A DNA stretch of 64,000 bases from Aureimonas sp. SA4125. GTDB lineage: Bacteria; Pseudomonadota; Alphaproteobacteria; Rhizobiales; Rhizobiaceae. The first letter of the stretch is position 1, and every line of letters starts with the position of its first letter. This document shows, in pieces, positions 9,763 to 19,307 of this stretch. Location of the stretch: assembly GCF_019973775.1 (NCBI RefSeq), contig NZ_AP025032.1:2604001-2668000 (forward strand), written 5' to 3'. The notes below the pieces were generated by a model, which saw only the letters and a list, made by a program, of their open reading frames with translations, searched no databases and was not told where the DNA came from. A program made the position numbers and the translations under genes.

Positions 9763-9800
9763 AAAAAAATGCCGCCCCCGATCCGAAGAGCGAGGGCGGC
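9763..9800 (-). terminator. Rho-independent terminator of the zinc dehydrogenase gene
   Basis: On the minus strand a 10-bp stem (GCCGCCCTCG with CGGGGGCGGC, one mismatch) with a 10-base loop is followed by ATTTTTTTG. It sits about 50 bases after the dehydrogenase stop. Confidence 0.85.
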
Positions 9801-9846
9801 GACGTTTCGAGCGCACTGATCGGACAAGGCGCCAGCCAGATGGCGC

Positions 9847-11028
9847 TCAGCCGTGGGGCTTGAAGATCACCTTGGTGCAAGCGTCCTTCTTGTCGCGGAA
9901 CGTTTCGTAAAGGGCAGGCCCTTCCTCCAGCGAGACAGACCGATGGCTGATGATGAAGGACGGATCGATCTCGCCTTTTTCAATGCGGTCGAGCAGCGGC
10001 TTCATGTAGCGCAGCATATGGGTCTGACCGGTCTTCAGTGTCAGGCCCTTGTTCATCAGGATACCCAAGGCGAAGGGGCCGACAGGGCCGGCATAGACAC
10101 CGGGCATCGACACGGTGCCACCGGGACGACAGGCAAGGATCGCCTGATTGATGGCGAAGGGGCGCTCCATCGACATCGTCGCCGACATCACGGCCGACGA
10201 CACCTTCTGCGCGACCGTGTCGGCACCGTGCGACTCCATGCCGACAGCCTCGATGACACTGTCCGGCCCCTGGCCTCCAGTCATCTCCATGATGCGCTCC
10301 TGGATATTCTCGTCGCCGAAGTCGATGGTCTCGGCACCCGCCTGGCGCGCCAGAGCGAGGCGCTCGGGAACGGTGTCGATGGCGATGACGCGCTCGGCAC
10401 CGAGGAGGAAACATGACTTGATCGCCAGGACGCCAACGGGACCGCAGCCCCAGATCGCCACGGTATCGCCCGGCTGGATGTTGCAGTTCTCGGCCGCCTG
10501 ATAGGCCGTCGGGAAGATGTCGGACAGGAACAGCACCTGCTCGTCTTCCAGTCCGTTCGGAATGACGAGTGGCCCGACGTCGGCGAACGGGACACGCAGA
10601 TATTCCGCCTGTCCGCCGGCATAGCCGCCCGTGATATGGGAGAAGCCGAAAAGGCCCGACAGCGGATAGCCGAACATTTCGGCCTGCATCTTGCCGTTGG
10701 GATTTGTCCGCTCGCAGAGGCTCCAATTGCCCCACTTGCACTGCCGGCATTCGCCGCAGGACATGGTGAAGGGGACGACGACGCGGTCGCCGACCTTCAG
10801 CTTCGAGGCAGCCCCGCGCCCGACTTCCATCACCTCGCCCATGGTCTCGTGACCGAGAATGTCGCCATGTTCCATGGTCGGCATGAAACCGCCCATCAGA
10901 TGCAGATCAGAACCGCAGATCGCGCAGGCCGTCACCTTGATGATGACGTCACGATCGTCCTCGATCTTCGGATCGGGAACGGTATCGCAGCGGATGTCGC
11001 CCTTGCCGTGCCAGGTGAGTGCTTTCAT
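9847..11028 (-). CDS. Zinc-dependent alcohol dehydrogenase, formaldehyde-dehydrogenase-like
   Basis: 393-aa medium-chain dehydrogenase of the COG1063 type that includes glutathione-independent formaldehyde dehydrogenases. Catalytic zinc ligands are seen in CAICGSDLH and GHE. The structural-zinc cysteines lie in CGECRQCKWGNWSLCE, and the Rossmann glycines in WGCGPVG. ATG 11028 is preceded by AGGA; an upstream in-frame start at 11091 adds a non-conserved leader. The substrate is uncertain. Confidence 0.88.
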   Translation of the reverse strand: MKALTWHGKGDIRCDTVPDPKIEDDRDVIIKVTACAICGSDLHLMGGFMPTMEHGDILGHETMGEVMEVGRGAASKLKVGDRVVVPFTMSCGECRQCKWGNWSLCERTNPNGKMQAEMFGYPLSGLFGFSHITGGYAGGQAEYLRVPFADVGPLVIPNGLEDEQVLFLSDIFPTAYQAAENCNIQPGDTVAIWGCGPVGVLAIKSCFLLGAERVIAIDTVPERLALARQAGAETIDFGDENIQERIMEMTGGQGPDSVIEAVGMESHGADTVAQKVSSAVMSATMSMERPFAINQAILACRPGGTVSMPGVYAGPVGPFALGILMNKGLTLKTGQTHMLRYMKPLLDRIEKGEIDPSFIISHRSVSLEEGPALYETFRDKKDACTKVIFKPHG

Positions 11029-11378
11029 AGCCGTGTCTTCCTGTTGATCATTAGCCCCCGGAGATAGCGCCAAGGCCCGCCTTGGCGACATCGGTTGCCG
11101 GCTAAGTTCATGATCGGGGTGGCGATTCGGGCGTGGCTCGGGCTAACGCCCCTGTGAAAAAGGCCTTCGAGACAGGCGCCCGGCTAACGTATTATCCCCT
11201 GATCTGTTCAAACCCCGGAACGACGTCCGTTTGGTCGGAACCAAATCGTCGAAGGCAGTGGACCGATGTTTTCTCGTTGCCTTGGGAGGATTATCGTCTG
11301 TGCGCCTGCTTGCCTGCAAACCGCCGGTCGACCCCGCGGTCGCCCCAGTCGAGGTGATTTCAGGCGCAGGGCCTGTGG
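11029..11378. other. Non-coding stretch
   Basis: Upstream region of the dehydrogenase and downstream region of argE. It probably holds the dehydrogenase promoter. No supported gene, terminator or repeat. Confidence 0.35.
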
Positions 11379-12539
11379 TCAAAGGCCCGCGGCAAGCCGC
11401 CCGACGAGTGCATCCATCATCGAATCGCACCGCGCCAGCTGTTCCTCGCTGACGAACTCGTCCGGCCGATGACCCTGCGCCATGGAGCCGGGACCGCAAA
11501 CGACCGTCGGGATGCCGGCGGCGGCCGAGAACAGGCCGCCCTCGGTACCGAAGGCGACCTTGATGGTGGCGTTGCCGCCGGTCAACGACTTGACGAAAGC
11601 GACGACGTCCGAGTTCGGTGCGGTGTCGAGGCCGGGATAGCCGCCTGTCGTCAGGACTTCGATGCGCGCGTCGCGATCGCCGGTTTCGCGGACGATGTGC
11701 GCCGCATCCTCCTGCAGCCGCGCCATGAGCGCTTTCGGGTCGTCACCGGCAAGATGACGGATCTCGAAATCGACCTCTGCGTAGTTCGGAACGATGTTCG
11801 CGCTGGTACCGCCGCTGACGCGGGCGACGTGCAACGTCGTATAGGGGATGTCGTAGTCGAGGTCGTGGATCCCGGTGGCAACGACCTCCGCCTGCAGCCG
11901 CCGGACGGCGCCGACGAGATCGGTGGCGAGGTGCAGCGCGTTCAGCGCGTTCGGCGCCAGCGCCGAATGACCTTCCCGCCCGTGGCAGCAGGCGCGGTAG
12001 AAGCCCTTTCCCTTGTGGCCCGTGGCAACCGCCATCGCGGTCGGCTCGCCGACGATGCACATCAGCGGCCTGACCGGAGCCTGTGCCAGCATCTCGACGA
12101 GGTCCGCGACGCCGATGCAGCCGATCTCCTCGTCATAGGACAGCGCCAGATGCAGCGGCGTCGCGAGGTCGAGCCGCGACGCCTTCAGCGCGGCGGAAAC
12201 GGCACAGGCGACGAAGCCCTTCATGTCGGCCGCACCCCGTCCGTAAAGCCGGCCGTCCCGGCGGGTCAGCCGGAAGGGATCCACCGTCCAGTCCTGCCCC
12301 TCCACCGGCACCACGTCGGTATGACCGGACAACATGACGCCGGGCATGCCCTCCGGACCGAGGCTCGCAAAGAGATTGGCGCGCTTGCCGTCTGGATGCG
12401 AGAGGATTTCGACCCTCGCCCCCGTCGGCGCCAGGAGTTCGGCGACGTAGTCGAGGAGCGGCATGTTCGGCTGGCGCGACACGGTGGGAAAGGCGATGAG
12501 ACGGTCCAGGATGTCGATGGAGGAGATTGCGATCACCAT
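11379..12539 (-). CDS. argE: Acetylornithine deacetylase
   Basis: 386-aa M20-family dizinc amidohydrolase, predicted to remove acetyl from N-acetylornithine in arginine synthesis. Metal and catalytic residues are visible: HTDVVP, GRGAADMKG, the YDEEIG Glu pair and GEPT. ATG 12539 has GGAGAG about ten bases upstream; the longer in-frame opening up to 13235 lacks any family similarity. Other M20 deacylases are close relatives, so the exact substrate is an annotation by family. Confidence 0.85.
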   Translation of the reverse strand: MVIAISSIDILDRLIAFPTVSRQPNMPLLDYVAELLAPTGARVEILSHPDGKRANLFASLGPEGMPGVMLSGHTDVVPVEGQDWTVDPFRLTRRDGRLYGRGAADMKGFVACAVSAALKASRLDLATPLHLALSYDEEIGCIGVADLVEMLAQAPVRPLMCIVGEPTAMAVATGHKGKGFYRACCHGREGHSALAPNALNALHLATDLVGAVRRLQAEVVATGIHDLDYDIPYTTLHVARVSGGTSANIVPNYAEVDFEIRHLAGDDPKALMARLQEDAAHIVRETGDRDARIEVLTTGGYPGLDTAPNSDVVAFVKSLTGGNATIKVAFGTEGGLFSAAAGIPTVVCGPGSMAQGHRPDEFVSEEQLARCDSMMDALVGRLAAGL

Positions 12540-12893
12540 GGGTCCAGCTCTCCAATTGCGCCGTTCAGTCGTGTCGGCGCGGGTCACGCCGATGCCCGCC
12601 CCGCGGCAAGTCCTCGCACGACCGCCCCGGGCCGCATAGCATCCATTCCTTTCCGTCTCCCTGCCTTGGCCTGCTCGCCAGGGATTTCCCGACAACGCAA
12701 CAGGGAAAGCTGCGGCAGCGCTCGACGGGAGTCGGCGCCAGCCCCGTCTGCCCTTCCCGTGATCCCCGCCCCAAATGAACCCGGCGCAGCTTACCGAGAG
12801 ATTGCCTCGCTGGCTTATCGAACTAGATGAAAGCGCAGGGGCTTCGAATAAGATGGCGACTGAATTTCGGTAAGCGCACCCGGGGAGGTCTTG
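12540..12893. other. Divergent intergenic region argE / DUF2934
   Basis: About 350 bases between oppositely oriented starts, expected to hold both promoters. No clear -35/-10 pair, operator or RNA element was recognised. Confidence 0.35.
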
Positions 12894-13067
12894 ATGCCAC
12901 AAGTCGACAATGACGCTGCCGTTCGCGATCGCGCCTACTTTCTTTGGGAGGAAGCTGGTCGCCCGGTTGGACGCGAACACGAGTTCTGGGCCCAGGCGGC
13001 GCGGGAAATCGAGGGCGAAATGAAATCTCCCAAGTTCGCCGGTGACGGGCGCAATCTCGGTCGCTGA
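12894..13067 (+). CDS. DUF2934 small protein
   Basis: 57-aa protein missed by usual length cut-offs. The DUF2934 core is clear: VRDRAYFLWEEAGRP, then a charged segment and EFWAQA. Strong GGGGAGG site about five bases before ATG 12894. Function unknown; the domain occurs in short proteobacterial proteins, often in several copies per genome, and a second member lies at 53713-54069. Confidence 0.75.
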   Translation: MPQVDNDAAVRDRAYFLWEEAGRPVGREHEFWAQAAREIEGEMKSPKFAGDGRNLGR

Positions 13068-13505
13068 CGCCTGTTTCCTGGCCGGCGCTTCGGGGGAGGT
13101 GCCGGATGCGGCCGGCCGTTGCGGCTTTTCAGGAGCGCGGCGCACCCGCTGTATGCTGACGGTTTCCGGCGCCCCGGCACTGCAGTGGCCGGCAGGCTTG
13201 TCCCTCTGGCAAAGGGTCGGCCCCACCCTCGCCAACGGCTCGACGATTCGATGCAGACCTCCGCTGCATCGACAGCGTCCCCTTCCAGCCCTCCCTGCAT
13301 GAGGCTTTGCAGCCCTCTACCTCGCGCTGTCCTTCCTGTTCGACCCCGCGCAGAGCTGCCGAAAATTCCGGCAAGTGCGGCGCTGGCCCGGCCGTGAACA
13401 TCAGGCGGACCGGCAAGCCGAAACCCCGCGCGGCTTGGGAACGTCTGGTCGCCGGAGACGCTTTGCCATTGGCGGCGGACACAAAAGGCATGGCAGGAAT
13501 CGCGC
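13068..13505. other. Non-coding stretch
   Basis: About 440 bases between the DUF2934 gene and the DUF3095 gene. Overlapping open frames on both strands have skewed Arg/Pro-rich composition typical of GC-rich non-coding frames. No gene or RNA could be supported. Confidence 0.4.
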
Positions 13506-14705
13506 ATGACGTTGGCGACCGAAAGTGGGACGGATCGGGACGACCCCGGTTTCTATGCCCGCCTGCCGAGCTTCGACAGTTTCGCCCGCCTTGCAGATCC
13601 CGCGACCTATGCGCCGGTACCGGATGGCTGGGTCTTGGGACTGGCCGATATCGTCCAGTCCACAGAGGCTATCGGGGCCGGTCGGTACAAGGAAGTGAAC
13701 ACGGCCGCCGCCGCGGTGATTGCAGCGCTTTCCAATGCTCTTCCTGGCAAGCTTCTGCCCTTCGTCTTCGGCGGTGACGGCGCAAGCTTCGCGCTCGCAC
13801 CGGACGACGAAGCGGTCGGGCGGCAGGCACTGGCGCGGACGGCCGCCTGGATCACCGCGAGTTTCGGCCTGACGATGCGCACCGCGATGGTGTCCGTCGA
13901 GGATATCCGCCGCGCCGGCCTGGACTTGCGCCTCGCCCGCTTCGCCGTTTCGCCCGATGTGTCTTATGCGATGTTCTCCGGGGGAGGACTGGCCTGGGGC
14001 GAGGCACGGATGAAGGCCGGCGACGACGCCATCCCTCCGGCGACCGACGGCATCGGCCCTGATCTCACCGGCCTCTCCTGCCGCTTTTCCGAAATCCCGG
14101 CCCGGAACGGCGTCATCCTGTCCCTGATCGCCATGCCGAAAGGGGCTGGAAATGGCGGCTATGCCAGCGTCGTCTCCGACCTGCTCGCCATCGCCGACGA
14201 GGCAGCGGGCAGCAGCAACCCCGTGCCCCAGGGCGGGCCCCAGCAGGCCCTGCGGGTCGACAGTCTTCTGGCGGAGGCGAAGACGGCGGGCGCTCGGACC
14301 GCTCGCCCCTTGGCGCTCTCGGCGATACGGGTCGGCCTGCGCATGGTGATCGCCCATCTCATCTTCCGCTTCCGGCGGCGGATCGGCGGCTTCGATCCCA
14401 TGCATTATCTTGCCCAACTCGTGCGCAACTCGGATTTCCGCAAGTTCGACGATGGTCTTCGCATGACGCTCGACTGCACGGAAAATGCTGCCGAACGCAT
14501 CGAGGCACGGCTGCGAAGGGCGGCGGATGACGGAATCGTCGTCTTCGGCACCCACCGTCAGGCTGCCGCCCTGATGACCTGCTTCGTCCCCTCGCCGACC
14601 CGCAGCGATCACGTCCACTTCGTCGACGGCGCCTCGGGCGGCTATGCCATGGCCGCCCGGTCCATCAAAGACACAATGGAAGCTGCATCCGCGCTCCCGC
14701 GCTGA
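13506..14705 (+). CDS. DUF3095 family protein
   Basis: 399 aa. The N-terminal part matches the DUF3095 pattern: LADIVQST, then GRYKEVNTAAAA and the block FVFGGDGASFAL. That segment resembles a nucleotide-cyclase fold (a D-x-x-x-S/T metal loop followed by a GGDG turn). The C-terminal part continues the family with MTLDCT near residue 320. Start preceded by AGGAA. Cytoplasmic and monocistronic; activity unknown. Confidence 0.8.
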   Translation: MTLATESGTDRDDPGFYARLPSFDSFARLADPATYAPVPDGWVLGLADIVQSTEAIGAGRYKEVNTAAAAVIAALSNALPGKLLPFVFGGDGASFALAPDDEAVGRQALARTAAWITASFGLTMRTAMVSVEDIRRAGLDLRLARFAVSPDVSYAMFSGGGLAWGEARMKAGDDAIPPATDGIGPDLTGLSCRFSEIPARNGVILSLIAMPKGAGNGGYASVVSDLLAIADEAAGSSNPVPQGGPQQALRVDSLLAEAKTAGARTARPLALSAIRVGLRMVIAHLIFRFRRRIGGFDPMHYLAQLVRNSDFRKFDDGLRMTLDCTENAAERIEARLRRAADDGIVVFGTHRQAAALMTCFVPSPTRSDHVHFVDGASGGYAMAARSIKDTMEAASALPR

Positions 14706-14932
14706 CGGCCGAGCTGCGGAACCCGTGAAGGGCGCACCGAGCGACCAGCCAGACCTAATTCCTGCTTGGAAAAACCGCCTCCCCCCCTTAGGCTCCGCCG
14801 ACTGCATGGGTTGGCTCGGAGGATCCGACTTGTGAATGATTCCGTCTGGGCACAGGGCGACGCCGCCCATGCGGGAAGCCACCAGCCGCCGGACGACCAC
14901 GCGCCGGCCCATCGATTTCGGGAGGAAAACCC

Positions 14933-15892
14933 ATGTTCATCAAGAAACTTGCCGCCACAAGGCTCGCAGGTGCGCTCGCCGCAGCTGTCGCCCTTGCACC
15001 GGCGCCGGCGTCGGCGCAGCAGTTCATCAACGTCCTGACGGGCGGCACCTCGGGCGTCTACTATCCGCTCGGTGTCGCGCTGGCGAAGGTCTACAGCGAC
15101 AACATTCCCGGCGTGAAGACGCAGGTCCAGGCGACCAAGGCCTCGGTCGAGAACATCAAGCTGATCCAGCAGGGCCGCGGCGAGATCGGCTTTGCGCTCG
15201 GCGATTCGGTCAAGGCGGCGGTCGAGGGCGACAACGATGCGGGCTTCCCGGCACCGGTCGAGACGCTGCGCGCCATCGCCGCGATCTATCCGAACTACAT
15301 CCAGATCGTCGCCTCCAGGGAGTCCGGCATCACCGACCTCGCCGGCCTGAAAGGCAAGGCACTGTCGGTCGGCGCGCCCGCCTCCGGCACCGAGCTCAAT
15401 GCCCGCGCCATTCTCGGCGCCGCCGGCATCACCTATGACGACCTCGGCAAGACCGAATACCTGCCCTTCGCCGAATCGGTCGAACTGATCAAGAACCGCC
15501 AGCTCGACGCGACGCTCCAGTCCGCCGGCCTCGGCGTCGCCTCGATTCGGGATCTCGCCTCCTCGGTTCCGATCAACTTCGTCGCCGTTCCCGCCGACAT
15601 TCCCGCCAAGCTCGGCGCGCCGTTCGATGCCGCCGAAATTCCCGCGGGCACCTATGATGGGCAGACCGAGGCCATCCCGACCATCGCCATCACGAACATG
15701 CTGGTGACGTCGAGCGAGGTCGACGAGGAACTCGTCTACCAGATGACCAAGCAGATGTTCGAGAACCTGCCTGCCCTCGTCGCCGCGCACAACGCCGCCA
15801 AGGCCATCGACCCGAAGACCGCGGCGAAGAACCTTCCCGTGCCGCTGCATCCCGGCGCCGAGCGCTACTACAAGGAAGCCGGCCTGCTCTAG
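14933..15892 (+). CDS. TAXI-family TRAP transporter solute-binding protein
   Basis: 319-aa periplasmic binding protein with a signal peptide ending in PASAQQ and the TAXI-type opening TGGTSGVYYPLGVAL. It captures an unknown solute (dicarboxylates or related acids in studied members) for the permease encoded next. GGGAGG precedes ATG 14933. A 14-bp hairpin stands between this gene and the permease gene. Confidence 0.92.
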   Translation: MFIKKLAATRLAGALAAAVALAPAPASAQQFINVLTGGTSGVYYPLGVALAKVYSDNIPGVKTQVQATKASVENIKLIQQGRGEIGFALGDSVKAAVEGDNDAGFPAPVETLRAIAAIYPNYIQIVASRESGITDLAGLKGKALSVGAPASGTELNARAILGAAGITYDDLGKTEYLPFAESVELIKNRQLDATLQSAGLGVASIRDLASSVPINFVAVPADIPAKLGAPFDAAEIPAGTYDGQTEAIPTIAITNMLVTSSEVDEELVYQMTKQMFENLPALVAAHNAAKAIDPKTAAKNLPVPLHPGAERYYKEAGLL

Positions 15893-15917
15893 GCCTTCCC
15901 GGACGGCTGCATCCACC

Positions 15918-15953
15918 AGGCCGCGGGCGCTCCTCTGGCAGCGCCCGCGGCCT
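15918..15953 (+). promoter_or_regulatory. Intercistronic hairpin after the TAXI binding-protein gene
   Basis: Perfect 14-bp inverted repeat (AGGCCGCGGGCGCT / AGCGCCCGCGGCCT) with an 8-base loop. No U-tract follows, so it is better read as an mRNA-stabilising or attenuating stem than a terminator. Its place, between binding protein and permease, fits a role in keeping the binding protein in excess. Confidence 0.6.
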
Positions 15954-16018
15954 GTACACAACAACGAATGCCTGCGTATGACGGCGGCTCCGTCCCTGTC
16001 CGGCGAGGAACCCTTGCG

Positions 16019-18157
16019 ATGACGACGACTGCCGAACGCCCCGTCGAGGCCATGCGCGATCCAGAGACCGAACTGCACGATCCCCTGTCCTCCGGTTTTC
16101 CCGCGACGACGGAAGGGCGGCTGCTGTTCTGGATCGCCTTTGTCTTCTCCGTCTTCCAGATCGTCACCGCCGCCCATCTCTGGGACCTGCCGAGCCAGAT
16201 CGTTCGCGCCGTCCATGTCGGCTTTCTCTGCCTGCTCGGCCTGCCCCTGATCGCGGTGATCCGCAACGAGAGCCGGCCGGTGCGGACCCTGTTCTGGACC
16301 CTCGGGCTCGTCGGCGCGGCCGTCGCCGCTTACCAGTGGTGGGAATACAAGGCGCTGATCTTCCGCGCCGGCATGCCGCTGCCCCAGGACACCGTCATCG
16401 GCATCATCTCGCTCGTCGTGATCTTCATCGCGACGTGGCGCATCATGGGTGCGGCTCTCCCGATCATCGCCGGCCTGTTCCTCGCCTACTGCCTGTTCGG
16501 CGAGTACCTGCCCTCCCCCTTCGTCACCCGCGGCTATGGCCTCGACCAGGTGATCGACCACATGGCCTTCGGCACCGAGGGCATCTACGGCACCCCGATC
16601 TACGTCTCGTCGAGCTACATCTTCCTCTTCATCCTGTTCGGCTCCTTCCTCGAGCGCGCCGGCATGATCCGGCTCTTCACCGACGTCTCGCTTGGCCTCG
16701 TCGGCAGCGCCAAGGGCGGCGCGGCGAAGGTCTCGGTGATCTCCTCGGCGCTGATGGGCACGATCTCGGGCTCGGGCGTCGCCAACGTCGTCACGACAGG
16801 CCAGTTCACCATTCCCCTGATGAAGCGCTTCGGCTACCGCGCCGCCTTTGCCGGCGGCGTCGAGGCGACCGCGTCGATGGGCGGCCAGATCATGCCGCCG
16901 GTCATGGGTGCCGTCGCCTTCATCATGGCCGAGACGCTGGACGTGCCCTATGCCGCGATCGTCCAGGCCGCGCTGATTCCCGCCATCCTCTATTTCGCCT
17001 CGTGCTTCTGGATGGTGCATCTGGAGGCCGGCAAGCGGAACCTCGTCGGCCTGTCCCGGGCCGAACTGCCCTCGCCGATGGCCGCCCTGAAGCGCGGCTG
17101 GTACCTTCTCCTGCCGCTTGCCGTCCTCGTCTGGCTTCTCTTCACCGGCTACACGCCGCTCTACGCAGGAACGATCGCGCTCGCGCTCACCAGCCTCCTG
17201 ATCCTCGGCTCGCCGCTCGCGGCCTACATTCCCGCGAAGGCGCTGCGCTATGCCTTCTGGATCGTGCTCGGCCTCGCTGCTGCGTCCTTCTTCCAGTATG
17301 GCATTCTCCCGGTTCTGGTCGCCCTGATCGTCCTCGTTGCCGTCTGCGCGGTCTTCCGGGGGGGCCGCGAGACACTGGCGCTGGCGCGCGACGCCCTGTC
17401 GGAGGGCGCCAAGACGGCGCTGACCGTCGGCATCGCCTGCGCCATTGTCGGCATTATCGTCGGCACCATGACCCTGACCGGCGTCGCCACGACCTTCGGC
17501 CAGTTCATCGTCTCGGTCGGCGATACCTCGCTGTTCCTGTCGCTGGTGCTGACCATGATCACCTGCATCATCCTCGGCATGGGCATCCCGACCATCCCGA
17601 ACTACATCATCACCGCCTCGGTTGCCGGCCCCGCCCTGCTGGAGCTGGGGGTTCCCCTGATCGTCGGGCACATGTTCGTCTTCTATTTCGGCATCCTCGC
17701 CGACCTGACGCCGCCCGTCGCCCTCGCCTGCTTCGCGGCCGCGCCGATCGCCAAGACGTCCGGCCTCCAGATTTCCTTCCAGGCGCTGAAGGTCGCCACG
17801 GCGGGATTCGTCGTGCCGTTCATGGCGGTCTACACCCCGGCGCTGATGCTTCAGGACGGCGGCCCGCTCGCCGCCGAGATCGGCTATTGGCCAGCGGTCG
17901 CCTATATCCTGCTCAAGGCGTGTCTCGCCATCGGCCTCTGGGGAGCCGCCGCCATCGGTTATCTCATGATCCCGCTGCGCTGGTGGGAGCGTGTCGTGGC
18001 GGCTGCCGGCGCCCTCATGCTCGTCGCGGCGCTGCCGGTGACGGATGAGCTCGGCTTCCTGATCAGCGCCGGCTTCATCGCCTGGCACGTCTTCGCCGTG
18101 CGGCGCAGAGCAGCGGTGCCGCCCACGGTGCAGGCGCCTCTCGGCGCCAGCGACTGA
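16019..18157 (+). CDS. TRAP transporter fused permease (4TM/12TM)
   Basis: 712-aa integral membrane protein joining the small DctQ-like and large DctM-like parts, as usual with TAXI binding proteins. Many hydrophobic helices; the DctM-type core shows ISGSGVANVVTTG, QIMPPVMG and MGIPTIPNY. It moves solute with a sodium or proton gradient. ATG 16019 follows GAGGAA; an ATG at 15968 has no ribosome site. Start choice is moderate, function call firm. Confidence 0.92.
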   Translation: MTTTAERPVEAMRDPETELHDPLSSGFPATTEGRLLFWIAFVFSVFQIVTAAHLWDLPSQIVRAVHVGFLCLLGLPLIAVIRNESRPVRTLFWTLGLVGAAVAAYQWWEYKALIFRAGMPLPQDTVIGIISLVVIFIATWRIMGAALPIIAGLFLAYCLFGEYLPSPFVTRGYGLDQVIDHMAFGTEGIYGTPIYVSSSYIFLFILFGSFLERAGMIRLFTDVSLGLVGSAKGGAAKVSVISSALMGTISGSGVANVVTTGQFTIPLMKRFGYRAAFAGGVEATASMGGQIMPPVMGAVAFIMAETLDVPYAAIVQAALIPAILYFASCFWMVHLEAGKRNLVGLSRAELPSPMAALKRGWYLLLPLAVLVWLLFTGYTPLYAGTIALALTSLLILGSPLAAYIPAKALRYAFWIVLGLAAASFFQYGILPVLVALIVLVAVCAVFRGGRETLALARDALSEGAKTALTVGIACAIVGIIVGTMTLTGVATTFGQFIVSVGDTSLFLSLVLTMITCIILGMGIPTIPNYIITASVAGPALLELGVPLIVGHMFVFYFGILADLTPPVALACFAAAPIAKTSGLQISFQALKVATAGFVVPFMAVYTPALMLQDGGPLAAEIGYWPAVAYILLKACLAIGLWGAAAIGYLMIPLRWWERVVAAAGALMLVAALPVTDELGFLISAGFIAWHVFAVRRRAAVPPTVQAPLGASD

Positions 18158-18576
18158 TCGCGACGAGCACGACGCACGATATCCGCGGCCCTCCCGGCGC
18201 TCTGTTTCCGGCAGGAGCGCCGGTATTTGGCAGCAGCGGCGTGGAAGTGGATCGCACCGTCGCAACGGGCCATCGCAGGAGGTCGGACGAGACTATCGAG
18301 GAACGGGGCAGACTTGTGCGGCTTGGATCGCAATCCCCGGCCATCCCTCCGTCGCCTTTCCGCGTAAAATGGTGAATACCCGCCTGGGTGGCGCCTCTCG
18401 ACCTTAAAGCTGAAGAAACGCCAAGCCCTTGCGTTGACAGCTGGCAGCGCTGCCACAATAGTTGGAATTCTTGGACGCGACCTCGCGGACCGGGAGACAT
18501 GCGGAACGAACCGTCAAGAGTTCGGCCGGACCAAAGGCCAGACCGGCCGGACACAGACAGCGATCTGGGAGGATCC
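18158..18576. other. Intergenic region before tctC
   Basis: About 420 bases, expected to hold the promoter of the Tct operon. No gene, terminator or known RNA element recognised. Confidence 0.35.
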
Positions 18577-19299
18577 ATGCGCAAACTCACCGTCATGGCG
18601 GTTGCCGCCACCATTCTGAGCACCGGACTGCTCGGCAATGCACAAGCCGAGACCGATTATCCGAATCGGCCGATCACCATGATCGTTCCCTGGGGTGCCG
18701 GCGGCGGAACCGATGCGGTCGGCCGCGTCTTCGCCTCGCTGCTGCAGCAGGAACTCGGCCAGCCCGTCAACGTCGTCAACCGCACCGGCGGCTCGGGCGT
18801 CGTCGGCCACAGCGCCATCGCGACGGCCGCGCCTGACGGCTACACCATCGGCGTCATGACGATCGAGATCGACATGATGCACTGGCAGGGCCTGACCGAG
18901 CTCACCTACAAGGATTTCGACGTCCTCGCCGTGGTCAATTCCGATCCCGGCGGCCTGATGGTGTCGGCTGATTCCGAGTACAAGACCGCCGCGGACCTGC
19001 TGGCGGCGATTAAGAGCCAGCCGAAGGGCACGTTCAAGGGTTCGGGCACAGGCCAGGGCGGCATCTGGCATCTCGGCCTTGCCGGCTGGATGCTAGCCGA
19101 GGGCCTTCCCGCCGATCAGGTGACCTGGGTCCCGAGCCAGGGCGCTGCCCCCGGCATCACCGACATGGTCGCAGGCGGTGTCGATATCGTACCGTCGTCG
19201 CTGGCCGAGGGACGCTCGATGATCGACGCCAAGCGCGTTCTTCCGCTGGCCTCGATGTCGCCCGAGCGCCAGGAACTCTTCCCGGACACTCCAACCTTG

Positions 19300-19307
19300 A
19301 AGGAGGC
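19300..19307. repeat. Left 8-bp target-site duplication
   Basis: AAGGAGGC, identical to 20683-20690; flanks the IS256-family element exactly. Confidence 0.85.

Noticed and set aside
13068..13505. A minus-strand gene covering 12935-13507
   Set aside because: It overlaps the well-supported DUF2934 gene and shows no conserved motif or ribosome site.
14642..18265. A 1207-codon open frame on the minus strand
   Set aside because: It lies opposite the DUF3095, TAXI and TRAP permease genes and has Arg/Asp/Gly-rich composition without domains; GC-rich third positions create such shadows.
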